DNA from: Oscillospiraceae bacterium
Lineage (GTDB): Bacteria > Bacillota > Clostridia > Oscillospirales > Oscillospiraceae
DNA length: 22,267 nt
Assembly (NCBI GenBank): GCA_028691385.1
Contig: JAQUZL010000016.1
Location: 1 to 22,267, forward strand
Direction: 5' to 3'
The translations under genes were made by a program, and so were the position numbers. Below the pieces are notes generated by a model. That model did no database searches, was not told the origin of the DNA, and saw nothing but the letters and a program-made list of their open reading frames with translations. Positions 1-5,982 of the stretch are shown here, one piece after another; the stretch's first letter is position 1; each line of letters begins with the position of its first letter.

Positions 1-43
1 GCATAAATTCAAGCAGGCACCGAAAACTAATCAGCATTATTGC

Positions 44-71
44 TCGTTAGCGATACCCTGCTCGTTAACGA
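44..71. promoter_or_regulatory. Pair of TCGTTARCGA palindromic boxes
   Basis: Two 10-bp boxes, TCGTTAGCGA (44-53) and TCGTTAACGA (62-71), lie 18 nt apart centre to centre inside a longer direct repeat (TGCTCGTTARCGA). The second box is a perfect palindrome and the first differs by one base. Spaced palindromes of this kind usually bind a dimeric HTH regulator, for example of the MarR or TetR type. The regulator is not in the window and the target may be the gene before base 1 or the acetyltransferase at 219. Confidence 0.35.
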
Positions 72-125
72 AAGCTCGCCGACGGCAGAAAATGGTGCAT
101 TGTATCAAAGTAGTGCAGGAAACAC

Positions 126-161
126 AACTCGTCAGAAGAGGCCTATCGCTTCTGACGAGTT
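126..161. terminator. Hairpin, probable intrinsic terminator
   Basis: AACTCGTCAGAAG (126-138) pairs perfectly with CTTCTGACGAGTT (149-161) around a 10-nt loop. A T-rich stretch follows but there is no long T run. It lies just before the acetyltransferase reading frame, so it either ends an upstream gene or sits in the acetyltransferase leader. Confidence 0.55.
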
Positions 162-218
162 TACTATTTCAAAACAAGGCGCCTTTACAACGTAAAACGT
201 GTGAAAAGGGTGAATAGC

Positions 219-829
219 ATGACGGAAAAAGAAAAAATGTTGGCAGGCTTGTACTATCAATGCGGCGATAGGGAACTCCTGTCGAGATGGCACAAGGCCA
301 AAAATCTGATCGCTGAATATAACCGGACGAATTCCGAAGACTGGGAGCGGCAGCATGAGATTTTGGCAGAACTTCTGGGGGGTATGGCCCCAATGTTTGG
401 ATCACGCCGCCGTTTTATGTTGATTATGGGAACAACATTTACTTTGGCAGTCACTGTCAAGTGAACATGAATTGTACCTTTATTGACGACAATACGATTA
501 CCATTGGAAACAACGCTTTGATTGGGCCAAATGTACAGATCTACACAACCATTCATCCCAGCCATTGCGCGGATCGATTCACCCGGACCAATCCGGACGG
601 AACATTCATTAACTGCAAAACAAGATCCCAGCCTGTTTTGGTCGGCAGCAATGTTTGGATTGGCGGCGGTTCCATTCTTTTGCCGGGCGTTACCATAGGC
701 GACAACGTGGTCATTGGGGCGGGGAGCGTGGTGACGCGGGATATTCCTGCCAATCGGATCGCATACGGCAATCCATGCAGGGTAATAAGGGAAAATACGC
801 AGGCAGCCGGCGCGGGAACCGCGCTTTGA
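219..829 (+). pseudogene. maa: Maltose/sugar O-acetyltransferase, frameshifted
   Basis: This family (left-handed beta-helix hexapeptide repeats) transfers acetyl from acetyl-CoA to maltose, glucose or related sugars in the cytoplasm. The frame opened at ATG 219 starts MTEKEKMLAGLYYQ, the usual family start, with AAAGGG 8 nt upstream. It carries the N-terminal helical Mac domain and then loses homology after ELLGG. From there the family sequence continues in another frame to the stop at 827: NVWITPPFYVDYGNN, then hexapeptide repeats such as IGNNALIGPNVQIYT, VLVGSNVWIGGGS and VTIGDNVVIGAGSVVT. Adding one G to the six-G run at 377-382 joins the halves as ELLGGYGPNVWITPPF, exactly the family pattern. 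So the gene is one base short in a homopolymer. This may be a true inactivation, slippage variation, or a sequencing error. The joined length, about 203 residues, is normal. Identification is firm; pseudogene status is not. Confidence 0.85.
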
Positions 830-860
830 GCAATGCCGATTGGAGCGAGGTGTGCGTCGG

Positions 861-1415
861 ATGAACGAAAACGAATGGCAGCTTTTTTCTGTCCCGGCGA
901 ATCTGACAGAGGGACTGCCAGATGACCGCAGGGCGGTGGTGCAGACGGCTCTTTCTCTTCTCGGCAGGGTTCCGTATTTCTGGGGCGGCAAGAGCAGCGC
1001 CATCGGGTGGGATAGCCGCTGGGGCATACCCGCCGAGGTGACCGCCCCCGGCAGCTTAACAACCGGAACGATCCGCCCATACGGGCTGGATTGCTCCGGT
1101 TTTGTCGACTGGGTGTTTTACAATTCTCTTGACTGCCTCATCAGTCACGGCGGCAACTCTTATACGCAGTACGCCCATTGCGCGCCCATTTCGTGGAGCC
1201 AGGCGCTGCCCGGCGATCTTGCTTTCTACCCGGACAACAGTCATGTGGGCGTTTTTGTTGGAACGGGCAGGGCAGGCGAGGCACTGGTGATTCACTGCGC
1301 CGCCTTTCAAAACAACGTGGTTTTGACCGGTCGAAAAGGCTTTACCTCCATGGGCAGGCCGGATATTTATGAATCGTTTCGCTGCAAAGACGTCTCCCGG
1401 AAATCGTGCAGATAG
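861..1415 (+). CDS. NlpC/P60-family cysteine peptidase domain
   Basis: The product is a probable cell-wall endopeptidase domain. NlpC/P60 enzymes cut peptide bonds in peptidoglycan stem peptides. YGLDCSGFVDWVF holds the nucleophile Cys, HVGVFVG the catalytic His, and VIHCAA the third polar position. The block YFWGGKSSAIGWDSRWG is shared by many clostridial wall peptidases. ATG 861 is chosen because GAGG (847-850) lies 10 nt upstream. The open frame reaches TTG 840 and back to a stop at 783, overlapping the acetyltransferase 3' end. At 184 residues it has no signal peptide or membrane segment. From memory, relatives carry this domain at the C-terminus of longer membrane or secreted proteins, so this may be a truncated remnant. 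The tail after DIYESF looks unlike the family. The domain call is solid; function in this form is doubtful. Confidence 0.75.
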   Translation: MNENEWQLFSVPANLTEGLPDDRRAVVQTALSLLGRVPYFWGGKSSAIGWDSRWGIPAEVTAPGSLTTGTIRPYGLDCSGFVDWVFYNSLDCLISHGGNSYTQYAHCAPISWSQALPGDLAFYPDNSHVGVFVGTGRAGEALVIHCAAFQNNVVLTGRKGFTSMGRPDIYESFRCKDVSRKSCR

Positions 1416-1541
1416 ATTCTGTCTTGTGAGGAGAGAGCACGTTGGAACAAGGCGGATTTTTACTAAAGCAAAGCATTTGCAGAGCCATGCCCTATCACAT
1501 CATACACGATCTTGTCCGCGCTGGTCATGGGCGAAACCGAC

Positions 1542-2165
1542 TCATGCCGCAATTACCCGGTAAATCTGGACAACCTTATTCACGTAATCGTCGCAGTGGT
1601 TGTATTTTCTTGCAATTACCGCAAGCGCCTCGTCCTCCGGCAGATCCCGGTATGTCATGCGGTATTGTTGGAGAATACGAACTGCGGCGGTCACGCTTTG
1701 TTTTCCGAAAATCATGCGGTTCATCCTGACCTGCGCAACGCCAAGGGTCATGCTCGGCTTTTTACGCAGGCACTTCAGCGCAAGGAATGCCGCGTATTCG
1801 CCCATTCGCAGATACCATGGCTTCTGATGATCCTCTGCGATCAAGATCGACATGGTCAGCCTGCGCACAAACCGATCATCGGTATGTGCGTTGATTGTTT
1901 TTTTATATTTCTTTAAAAAGCGTCGGTATTTTTTTTCGATATATGTAACCGCGCATTCTCCATGCAAGGGGTGAATTTCCTTTAGCCATATGGCGTAGCG
2001 CCCCGCCATGGCATAAACGCTGCGCAGAAGGGGCGGTCGGGATTTTTGCCCGGCAATCGCAACGCCCTGCGCATCGGCTTTCACGCTCCACACTGTGAGC
2101 CTACATTCCCGTTTTTCTGCCGCGTTTTTCCTGCACAGGCTTGTGGCCGTACCCCACAGCGGCAA
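1542..2165 (-). CDS. Hypothetical protein, possibly lysozyme-fold-like, weak start
   Basis: I do not recognise this gene. The frame could give up to 207 residues but the start is uncertain: the first possible start is TTG 2165, with GAGGAGG (2183-2189) a long 17 nt away, and no internal ATG has a good ribosome binding site. The first 50 residues look unlike a folded protein. From about residue 65 on the composition is convincing: a basic stretch (EKKYRRFLKKYKK), a helical part, then MTLGVAQVRMNRMIFG, which faintly recalls the G-x-x-Q-V segment of lysozyme/transglycosylase folds, then EALAVIARKYN and a YVNKVVQIY helix at the C-terminus. It faces the NlpC/P60 fragment tail to tail and lies between eroded genes. 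The 5' part may be damaged. Confidence 0.5.
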   Translation of the reverse strand: MPLWGTATSLCRKNAAEKRECRLTVWSVKADAQGVAIAGQKSRPPLLRSVYAMAGRYAIWLKEIHPLHGECAVTYIEKKYRRFLKKYKKTINAHTDDRFVRRLTMSILIAEDHQKPWYLRMGEYAAFLALKCLRKKPSMTLGVAQVRMNRMIFGKQSVTAAVRILQQYRMTYRDLPEDEALAVIARKYNHCDDYVNKVVQIYRVIAA

Positions 2166-2289
2166 AAGCGCCCCCCGGAGATCCTCCTCGCTGTTTTTTC
2201 ATGTCGGATTTGTCTGTCTGCGCCCACGCGGCGCAGCATGCACGCCGGTTTTTTTAATGCCTAACTTTGAGAAATATTGGAGATTTTAT

Positions 2290-2303
2290 TTGCAAAGCTG
2301 CAA
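2290..2303. promoter_or_regulatory. TTGCAA-type box pair upstream of gdhA
   Basis: TTGCAA (2290-2295) and CTGCAA (2298-2303) form a small inverted repeat about 80 nt upstream of a second pair, TTGCAA (2370-2375) and TTGCAA (2380-2385), of which the last is the gdhA -35 hexamer. TTGCAA is its own reverse complement, so each box is a palindrome. The arrangement could be an operator set, but the DNA here is AT-rich and chance is possible. Confidence 0.25.
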
Positions 2304-2379
2304 AATCGTGACTGAAATCCGCCAAAATCACGTTATTGGGAAGAAAATGTAAATTTTATGAATATTTTGTTGCAATGAC

Positions 2380-2408
2380 TTGCAAAATAGAAAACATCAT
2401 ATTATAAT
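2380..2408 (+). promoter_or_regulatory. Promoter of gdhA
   Basis: TTGCAA (2380-2385), a 17-nt spacer and TATAAT (2403-2408) make a strong sigma-A promoter. The transcript should start near 2415, giving a leader of about 115 nt before the gdhA ATG. Confidence 0.8.
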
Positions 2409-2461
2409 ATTTTCATCATATATCGCGACAAAGGCGTCTGCTCGAAAAATGTGCAGTTTGG

Positions 2462-2499
2462 ACAGCACGGCGGCCGTCAGATCGCTGTGCTGTTTTTTT
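2462..2499 (+). terminator. Intrinsic terminator inside the gdhA leader (possible attenuator)
   Basis: ACAGCAC (2462-2468) pairs with GTGCTGT (2487-2493), partly sharing a run of seven T (2493-2499). The loop holds a further GC-rich palindrome (CGGCCG). The hairpin lies after the promoter and 30 nt before the gdhA start, so it must be read through or switched off for gdhA to be expressed. Upstream in the leader CTGC...GCAG (about 2446-2464) could form a competing stem that uses the first bases of the terminator. I see no known riboswitch core. Confidence 0.65.
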
Positions 2500-2529
2500 A
2501 TTCTTTCTGATTTTTTGGAGGTATTTTTT

Positions 2530-3864
2530 ATGAGCTATGTCGATGAAGTCCTTGCCCGTGTGGCTGAAAAAAATGCGGAGCAGCCGGAATTTTTGCAGGC
2601 TGTCACCGAGGTGCTGAATTCGCTGCGTCCGGTCATTGACCAGAACGAAACGCAGTACCGGAAAGAGGCGCTGCTTGAGCGCATCACGGAACCGGAGCGT
2701 GTGGTGATGTTTCGCGTGCCTTGGGTCGACGATCAAGGTCAGGTGCAGGTTAACCGTGGCTTCCGCGTCCAGTTCAACTCTGCAATCGGCCCGTACAAGG
2801 GCGGCCTGCGTCTGCATCCGTCCGTGAATCTCGGCATCATCAAGTTTTTGGGCTTTGAACAGATTTTCAAGAACTCCTTGACCGGCTTGCCAATCGGCGG
2901 CGGCAAGGGCGGTTCTGACTTTAACCCGAAAGGGAAGTCCGACCGTGAGATCATGGCGTTCTGCCAGAGCTTCATGACGGAGCTTTCCCGCCATATCGGT
3001 GCCGATACCGATGTTCCGGCTGGCGATATTGGCGTCGGCGGTCGTGAGATCGGCTATATGTTTGGCCAGTATAAGCGCATTCGCAACCAGTATGAGGGTG
3101 TGCTCACCGGCAAAGGTCTGTCCTACGGCGGCTCTCTTGCGCGCACAGAGGCAACCGGCTATGGTCTGCTTTATTTCACCAAGGAAATGCTTCAGGCAAA
3201 TAATATCGATCTGGCAGGGAAGACCGTCTGTATTTCCGGCTCTGGTAATGTTGCCATCTATGCTGCGCAAAAGGCACAGCAGCTCGGCGCAAAAGTTGTC
3301 ACCGTATCCGACTCTACCGGCTGGGTTTACGATCCGGACGGCATTGATATTGCCCTGCTGAAGCAGGTCAAGGAGATTGACCGTGCACGTCTGACCGCTT
3401 ATGCCGAGAAGAAGACGAATGCAGTGTACCATGAGGGTCGCGGCGTTTGGGTCACCAAGTGCGATGTTGCACTGCCGTGCGCAACGCAGAACGAACTGCT
3501 GATTGACGACGCAAAGGCGCTTGTTGAGAACGGCTGTTTCGCCGTGGCTGAAGGTGCAAATATGCCGACCACGCTTGAGGCAACCCAGTATCTGCAGCAG
3601 CACGGCGTGCTGTTCGCACCGGGTAAAGCCGCGAACGCCGGCGGCGTTGCGACGTCTGCGCTTGAGATGTCCCAGAATAGTGAGCGCCTGAGCTGGACGT
3701 TCGACGAGGTTGACGCCAAGCTGCATGATATTATGGTTAATATCTTCCGTAATCTTGACAGCGCCGCCAAGCGTTATGGCGTTGCAGGCGACTATGTGGC
3801 CGGCGCCAATATTGCCGGTTTTGAAAAAATTGCAAATGCAATGATCGCGCAGGGCGTGTGCTAA
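2530..3864 (+). CDS. gdhA: Glutamate dehydrogenase
   Basis: The enzyme interconverts 2-oxoglutarate plus ammonium and L-glutamate in the cytoplasm, linking carbon and nitrogen metabolism. The start is ATG 2530, with GGAGG (2517-2521) 8 nt upstream. A longer in-frame opening from 2380 is only the leader. The 444 residues match hexameric bacterial enzymes. Visible active-site residues are Lys90 (IGPYKGG), Lys114, Lys126 (LPIGGGKGGSDF) and Asp166 (VPAGDIGVGG), each one position on from the known Clostridium symbiosum residues (Lys89, Lys113, Lys125, Asp165). The C-terminal Rossmann domain shows ISGSGNVAIYA (Gly237-Gly239). NAD or NADP preference cannot be settled by eye; the length and the phrase SDSTGW fit either clostridial type. 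It is a single-gene unit with its own promoter, leader terminator and downstream terminator. Confidence 0.97.
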   Translation: MSYVDEVLARVAEKNAEQPEFLQAVTEVLNSLRPVIDQNETQYRKEALLERITEPERVVMFRVPWVDDQGQVQVNRGFRVQFNSAIGPYKGGLRLHPSVNLGIIKFLGFEQIFKNSLTGLPIGGGKGGSDFNPKGKSDREIMAFCQSFMTELSRHIGADTDVPAGDIGVGGREIGYMFGQYKRIRNQYEGVLTGKGLSYGGSLARTEATGYGLLYFTKEMLQANNIDLAGKTVCISGSGNVAIYAAQKAQQLGAKVVTVSDSTGWVYDPDGIDIALLKQVKEIDRARLTAYAEKKTNAVYHEGRGVWVTKCDVALPCATQNELLIDDAKALVENGCFAVAEGANMPTTLEATQYLQQHGVLFAPGKAANAGGVATSALEMSQNSERLSWTFDEVDAKLHDIMVNIFRNLDSAAKRYGVAGDYVAGANIAGFEKIANAMIAQGVC

Positions 3865-3875
3865 ATCAAACTATG

Positions 3876-3910
3876 AAACGGCCTGCCGCAAATGATGCGG
3901 CAGGCCGTTT
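3876..3910 (+). terminator. Terminator of gdhA
   Basis: A perfect 15-bp stem, AAACGGCCTGCCGCA (3876-3890) with TGCGGCAGGCCGTTT (3896-3910), closes on a 5-nt loop 11 nt after the gdhA stop. The T residues at the 3' arm serve as the short tail. The AT-rich islet begins right after it. Confidence 0.8.
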
Positions 3911-3916
3911 GCTGTC

Positions 3917-4111
3917 GTAAGATTAAAAGATTGTAGAGAAGACAAAGATCTAGCACAAAGTCAAATTGCGTACATAATCCAAACAACGCCACAACAATAT
4001 TCCCTATACGAAACAGGGAAGAGAGAAATACCACTATATCATTTTATTAAACTGGCCAAATTTTATAAAGTTTCACTCGACTACTTAGCAGGCCTGACAA
4101 ACAAAAGATAA
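3917..4111 (+). pseudogene. XRE/Cro-type HTH regulator lacking a start codon
   Basis: Read in this frame the DNA gives an almost complete small XRE-family repressor of about 64 residues. It runs from RLKDCREDKDLAQSQIA (first helices), through QQYSLYETGKREIPLYH (recognition helix and the usual Y-x-x-G-K-R-x-I-P turn), to KLAKFYKVSLDYLAGLTN, the standard ending of this group. There is no ATG, GTG or TTG between the upstream in-frame stop (3893) and the domain. The expected initiator would fall where the sequence is still that of the gdhA terminator flank. Only two or three N-terminal residues seem lost, as if a junction at about 3911-3919 removed the start. It lies 14 nt before the membrane protein at 4126, suggesting one former operon. 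It may be silent or use a non-standard start. Confidence 0.75.
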
Positions 4112-4125
4112 GGCAGGGAAGTACC

Positions 4126-4605
4126 ATGGCAGAACATATGCCAAAATACGCTGCAGGTTCAGACGTAGACAACATTAGAACAGGAACAGTAGTAAACGGT
4201 TATAAAAGACCACAAACACACCGACGATTTACCATCACGCCAATCATCATAATAGTTCTCATATTTGCTGCATTAAATTACATCAACGGCCCAGAAACAG
4301 GCATGTTAGAAAATTCAATTACAAATGCGCAAAGAAGCGCCGATGGAAATACAATCATTGGCATATCAACGATAACCAACAACACAGGAAAGTTTCTATT
4401 CGACGTTACAGAAACAATAACCATACAGACCGAAACAGGACTCAAAATAGGAGAATACACACAAGATATAAAAGGAATTATGAAACCGAATGATACAATC
4501 TCTAAAAATATAATAATTCCTATAATGCCAACTGATGAATCATTAAAAATGTCCTACAGAATGAGTTATAGAAGATTCATAATAGGAAAAATGAGACAGC
4601 AGTAA
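4126..4605 (+). CDS. Small single-pass membrane protein with FxLYD-like outer domain
   Basis: I cannot name this 159-residue protein. Residues 1-36 are polar and basic (cytoplasmic side likely). About 37-53 is one hydrophobic segment (ITPIIIIVLIFAALNYI). The rest is Thr/Ile/Asn-rich and looks beta-stranded: GISTITNNTGKFLFDVTETI, then an Asp/Gly-rich turn, then IKGIMKPNDTISKNIII. That layout resembles FxLYD-type extracytoplasmic domains, but this is a pattern judgement. The start ATG 4126 has AGGGAA 5 nt upstream. Codons are very AT-rich (ATA, ACA, AAA) compared with gdhA and the recombinase either side, which suggests transfer. It follows the start-less XRE gene by 14 nt; regulator plus membrane-protein pairs are common in mobile DNA, so co-transfer is inferred. 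Confidence 0.7.
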   Translation: MAEHMPKYAAGSDVDNIRTGTVVNGYKRPQTHRRFTITPIIIIVLIFAALNYINGPETGMLENSITNAQRSADGNTIIGISTITNNTGKFLFDVTETITIQTETGLKIGEYTQDIKGIMKPNDTISKNIIIPIMPTDESLKMSYRMSYRRFIIGKMRQQ

Positions 4606-4648
4606 AAAAATAGACTCAACCACTAAAAAGTGATTGAGTCTATTTTTT
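4605..4648. terminator. Bidirectional terminator
   Basis: AAAAAATAGACTCAA...CACT (4605-4624) pairs with AGTG...TTGAGTCTATTTTTT (4629-4648) over a 4-nt A loop with one mismatch. The T runs on both strands make it work for the plus-strand membrane gene (stop 4603-4605) and for the minus-strand small gene ending at 4654. Confidence 0.9.
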
Positions 4649-4653
4649 ATAAA

Positions 4654-4803
4654 TTAAAGCACGTGCTGCAAACCAGCAGCCCAGAAGAGCATGCCGGAAA
4701 AGAAGAAACATAAATCCAAAAAGATCCATAGCCGAGGAGGAACAAACCTTGGGGGAGCTAAGAGCCATGCACGGACGGCTTCAGACAATTTACGAAAAGA
4801 CAT
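4654..4803 (-). CDS. 49-residue membrane protein, unrecognised
   Basis: This is a small gene on the minus strand. ATG at 4803-4801 has GAGG (4811-4814) 7 nt upstream, and the stop at 4656-4654 runs straight into the bidirectional terminator, so the gene has a full set of signals. The product begins MSFRKLSEAVRAWLLAPPR, a basic amphipathic stretch, followed by FVPPRLW and one hydrophobic segment (about residues 25-43, WIFLDLCFFFSGMLFWAAG), ending QHVL. The basic N-terminus suggests it stays on the cytoplasmic side. It has several Pro, Trp and Phe residues, unlike a chance reading of intergenic DNA. I know no family match. It diverges from the recombinase at 4916, with about 110 bp shared between them. 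Confidence 0.6.
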   Translation of the reverse strand: MSFRKLSEAVRAWLLAPPRFVPPRLWIFLDLCFFFSGMLFWAAGLQHVL

Positions 4804-4831
4804 GTTTACACCTCACATAGACAGTTTATCG

Positions 4832-4861
4832 AACGCAACAAAATAAAGATTTTGTTGCGTT
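4832..4861. repeat. 13-bp inverted repeat over the recombinase promoter
   Basis: AACGCAACAAAAT (4832-4844) and ATTTTGTTGCGTT (4849-4861) are perfect arms around AAAG. The right arm covers the -35 box of the recombinase promoter. It could be an operator for a dimeric repressor, a recombinase site, or a transcript hairpin for the divergent small gene. Confidence 0.7.
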
Positions 4862-4883
4862 ATGGAACTGGATATGTTACAAT
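4855..4883 (+). promoter_or_regulatory. Promoter of the tyrosine recombinase
   Basis: TTGCGT (4855-4860), a 17-nt spacer and TACAAT (4878-4883). The -35 lies inside the inverted repeat at 4832-4861, so a protein bound there would block RNA polymerase. Confidence 0.6.
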
Positions 4884-4915
4884 AATCAATATAATCGAAA
4901 TTAGGAGGAGCAACG

Positions 4916-5911
4916 ATGGATGCTTTTCGTGATGCGCCGCTGATTTTGCGGGAGTTCTTATCCTATCACCAGACAATTAAGGGACAGTCCATGAAAACGG
5001 TGCATGAGTATTATCTTGATTTGCGGATGTTTTTACGCTTCGTGAAACTGATGCGCTACGAGATGTCCTATACCACCGATTTGGATACCATTGATATCAG
5101 AGATGTTGACCTTGCTTTTGTGAAGCAGATTACCACGATGGACGTCTATGACTATCTGTCTTATCTGGCCAATGATCGCGTAAAATTCCCGGAAACAATC
5201 TCAGCGACTGTCGGCATCGGCGCAGCGGCGCGGGCGCGAAAATTGTCGGCCATCAAGTCCTTTTATAAATACCTGACCGTTCGCACCAAGCAGCTGACGG
5301 AAAATCCGGTCAAGGATTTGGAGTTTCCAAAGGTTCGCCGCGCGCTGCCGAAATATCTGACGCTGGAGCAATCAACCAAACTGCTCATGTCGGTTACCGG
5401 GAAAAATGAAAAGCGAGATTTTGCAGTACTGATGATTTTCCTGAACTGCGGCATCCGCATCTCGGAACTGGTTGGTTTGAATCGCTCAGATGTTTATGAT
5501 GACCGCATTCGCGTCGTTGGAAAAGGCAATAAGGAGCGCATTGTCTATATGGGCGAATCCTGCAAGGATGCCATTGACGCTTATCTGATTGAACGCAACA
5601 AAATATTGATCCCGGATGATCGCCCGCTGTTTATTTCCCGGGATCACAACCGACTCAGCACCAATGCGGTGCATCGCATGGTGAAAAAGCATCTGCTAGC
5701 TGCCGACATCGACGCATCGCAATTTTCTGCGCATAAGCTGCGCCACACTGCCGCTACCCTGATGCTGTCCGGCGGCGTCGATATTAAAACGGTTCAGGAA
5801 GTGCTTGGACACGAGCATTTGAACACAACGGAAATCTATACCCATATTGAAAATACGGAGCTAAAGATTGCTTCCGAGGCCAATCCCCTCTCCAAAATCA
5901 AGTTAAAATAG
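4916..5911 (+). CDS. XerC/XerD-family tyrosine recombinase
   Basis: A 331-residue site-specific recombinase that cuts and rejoins DNA through a 3'-phosphotyrosine bond. An N-terminal SAM-like core-binding domain (about 8-135, with EFLSYHQTIKGQSMKTVHEY) precedes the catalytic domain. All active-site residues are present: Arg181 (CGIRISELVGL), Lys203 (VVGKGNKERIVY), His273 and Arg276 (SAHKLRHTAATL), His299 (LGHEHL) and nucleophile Tyr308 (EIYTH). The spacings 3, 23 and 9 equal those of E. coli XerD (His244, Arg247, His270, Tyr279). AGGAGG lies 7 nt before ATG 4916. It is about 30 residues longer than E. coli XerD, mostly in the N-terminal half. Base composition matches the core genome rather than the AT-rich islet beside it. 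It could be the chromosome-dimer recombinase or serve a mobile element; no dif-like site was recognised nearby. Confidence 0.93.
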   Translation: MDAFRDAPLILREFLSYHQTIKGQSMKTVHEYYLDLRMFLRFVKLMRYEMSYTTDLDTIDIRDVDLAFVKQITTMDVYDYLSYLANDRVKFPETISATVGIGAAARARKLSAIKSFYKYLTVRTKQLTENPVKDLEFPKVRRALPKYLTLEQSTKLLMSVTGKNEKRDFAVLMIFLNCGIRISELVGLNRSDVYDDRIRVVGKGNKERIVYMGESCKDAIDAYLIERNKILIPDDRPLFISRDHNRLSTNAVHRMVKKHLLAADIDASQFSAHKLRHTAATLMLSGGVDIKTVQEVLGHEHLNTTEIYTHIENTELKIASEANPLSKIKLK

Positions 5912-5936
5912 CGCATTCCCTTCCCTGCCCCAGTGA

Positions 5937-5980
5937 AAAAGTACCGAATTTTCTACAATAATAGAAAATTCGGTACTTTT
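5937..5980. terminator. Bidirectional terminator between recombinase and aminotransferase
   Basis: A perfect 19-bp stem, AAAAGTACCGAATTTTCTA (5937-5955) with its complement at 5962-5980, has a 6-nt loop and T runs on both strands. It separates the convergent genes ending at 5911 and 5983. Confidence 0.93.
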
Positions 5981-5982
5981 CA

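Noticed and set aside
257..1027. Minus-strand open frame of 256 codons
   Set aside because: It lies opposite the acetyltransferase and the peptidase domain, both with clear homology; composition (Arg/Ser/Pro-rich) is typical of an antisense shadow.
1416..1541. Possible plus-strand gene from TTG 1442 after GAGGAGAG
   Set aside because: A good ribosome binding site is present, but the reading (MEQGGFLLKQSICRAM...) turns into antisense of the minus-strand gene and shows no family; may be a remnant, not supportable as a gene.
2257..2352. Small frame MPNFEKYWRF... before gdhA
   Set aside because: No ribosome binding site, and it lies in the promoter region with TTGCAA boxes.
2380..2529. Upstream TTG start adding 50 residues to glutamate dehydrogenase
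   Set aside because: The added part covers the promoter, start of transcription and leader terminator; ATG 2530 has the ribosome binding site and family-typical start.
2416..3726. Minus-strand frame of 436 codons opposite gdhA
   Set aside because: Shadow of a strongly conserved gene; no recognisable motif.
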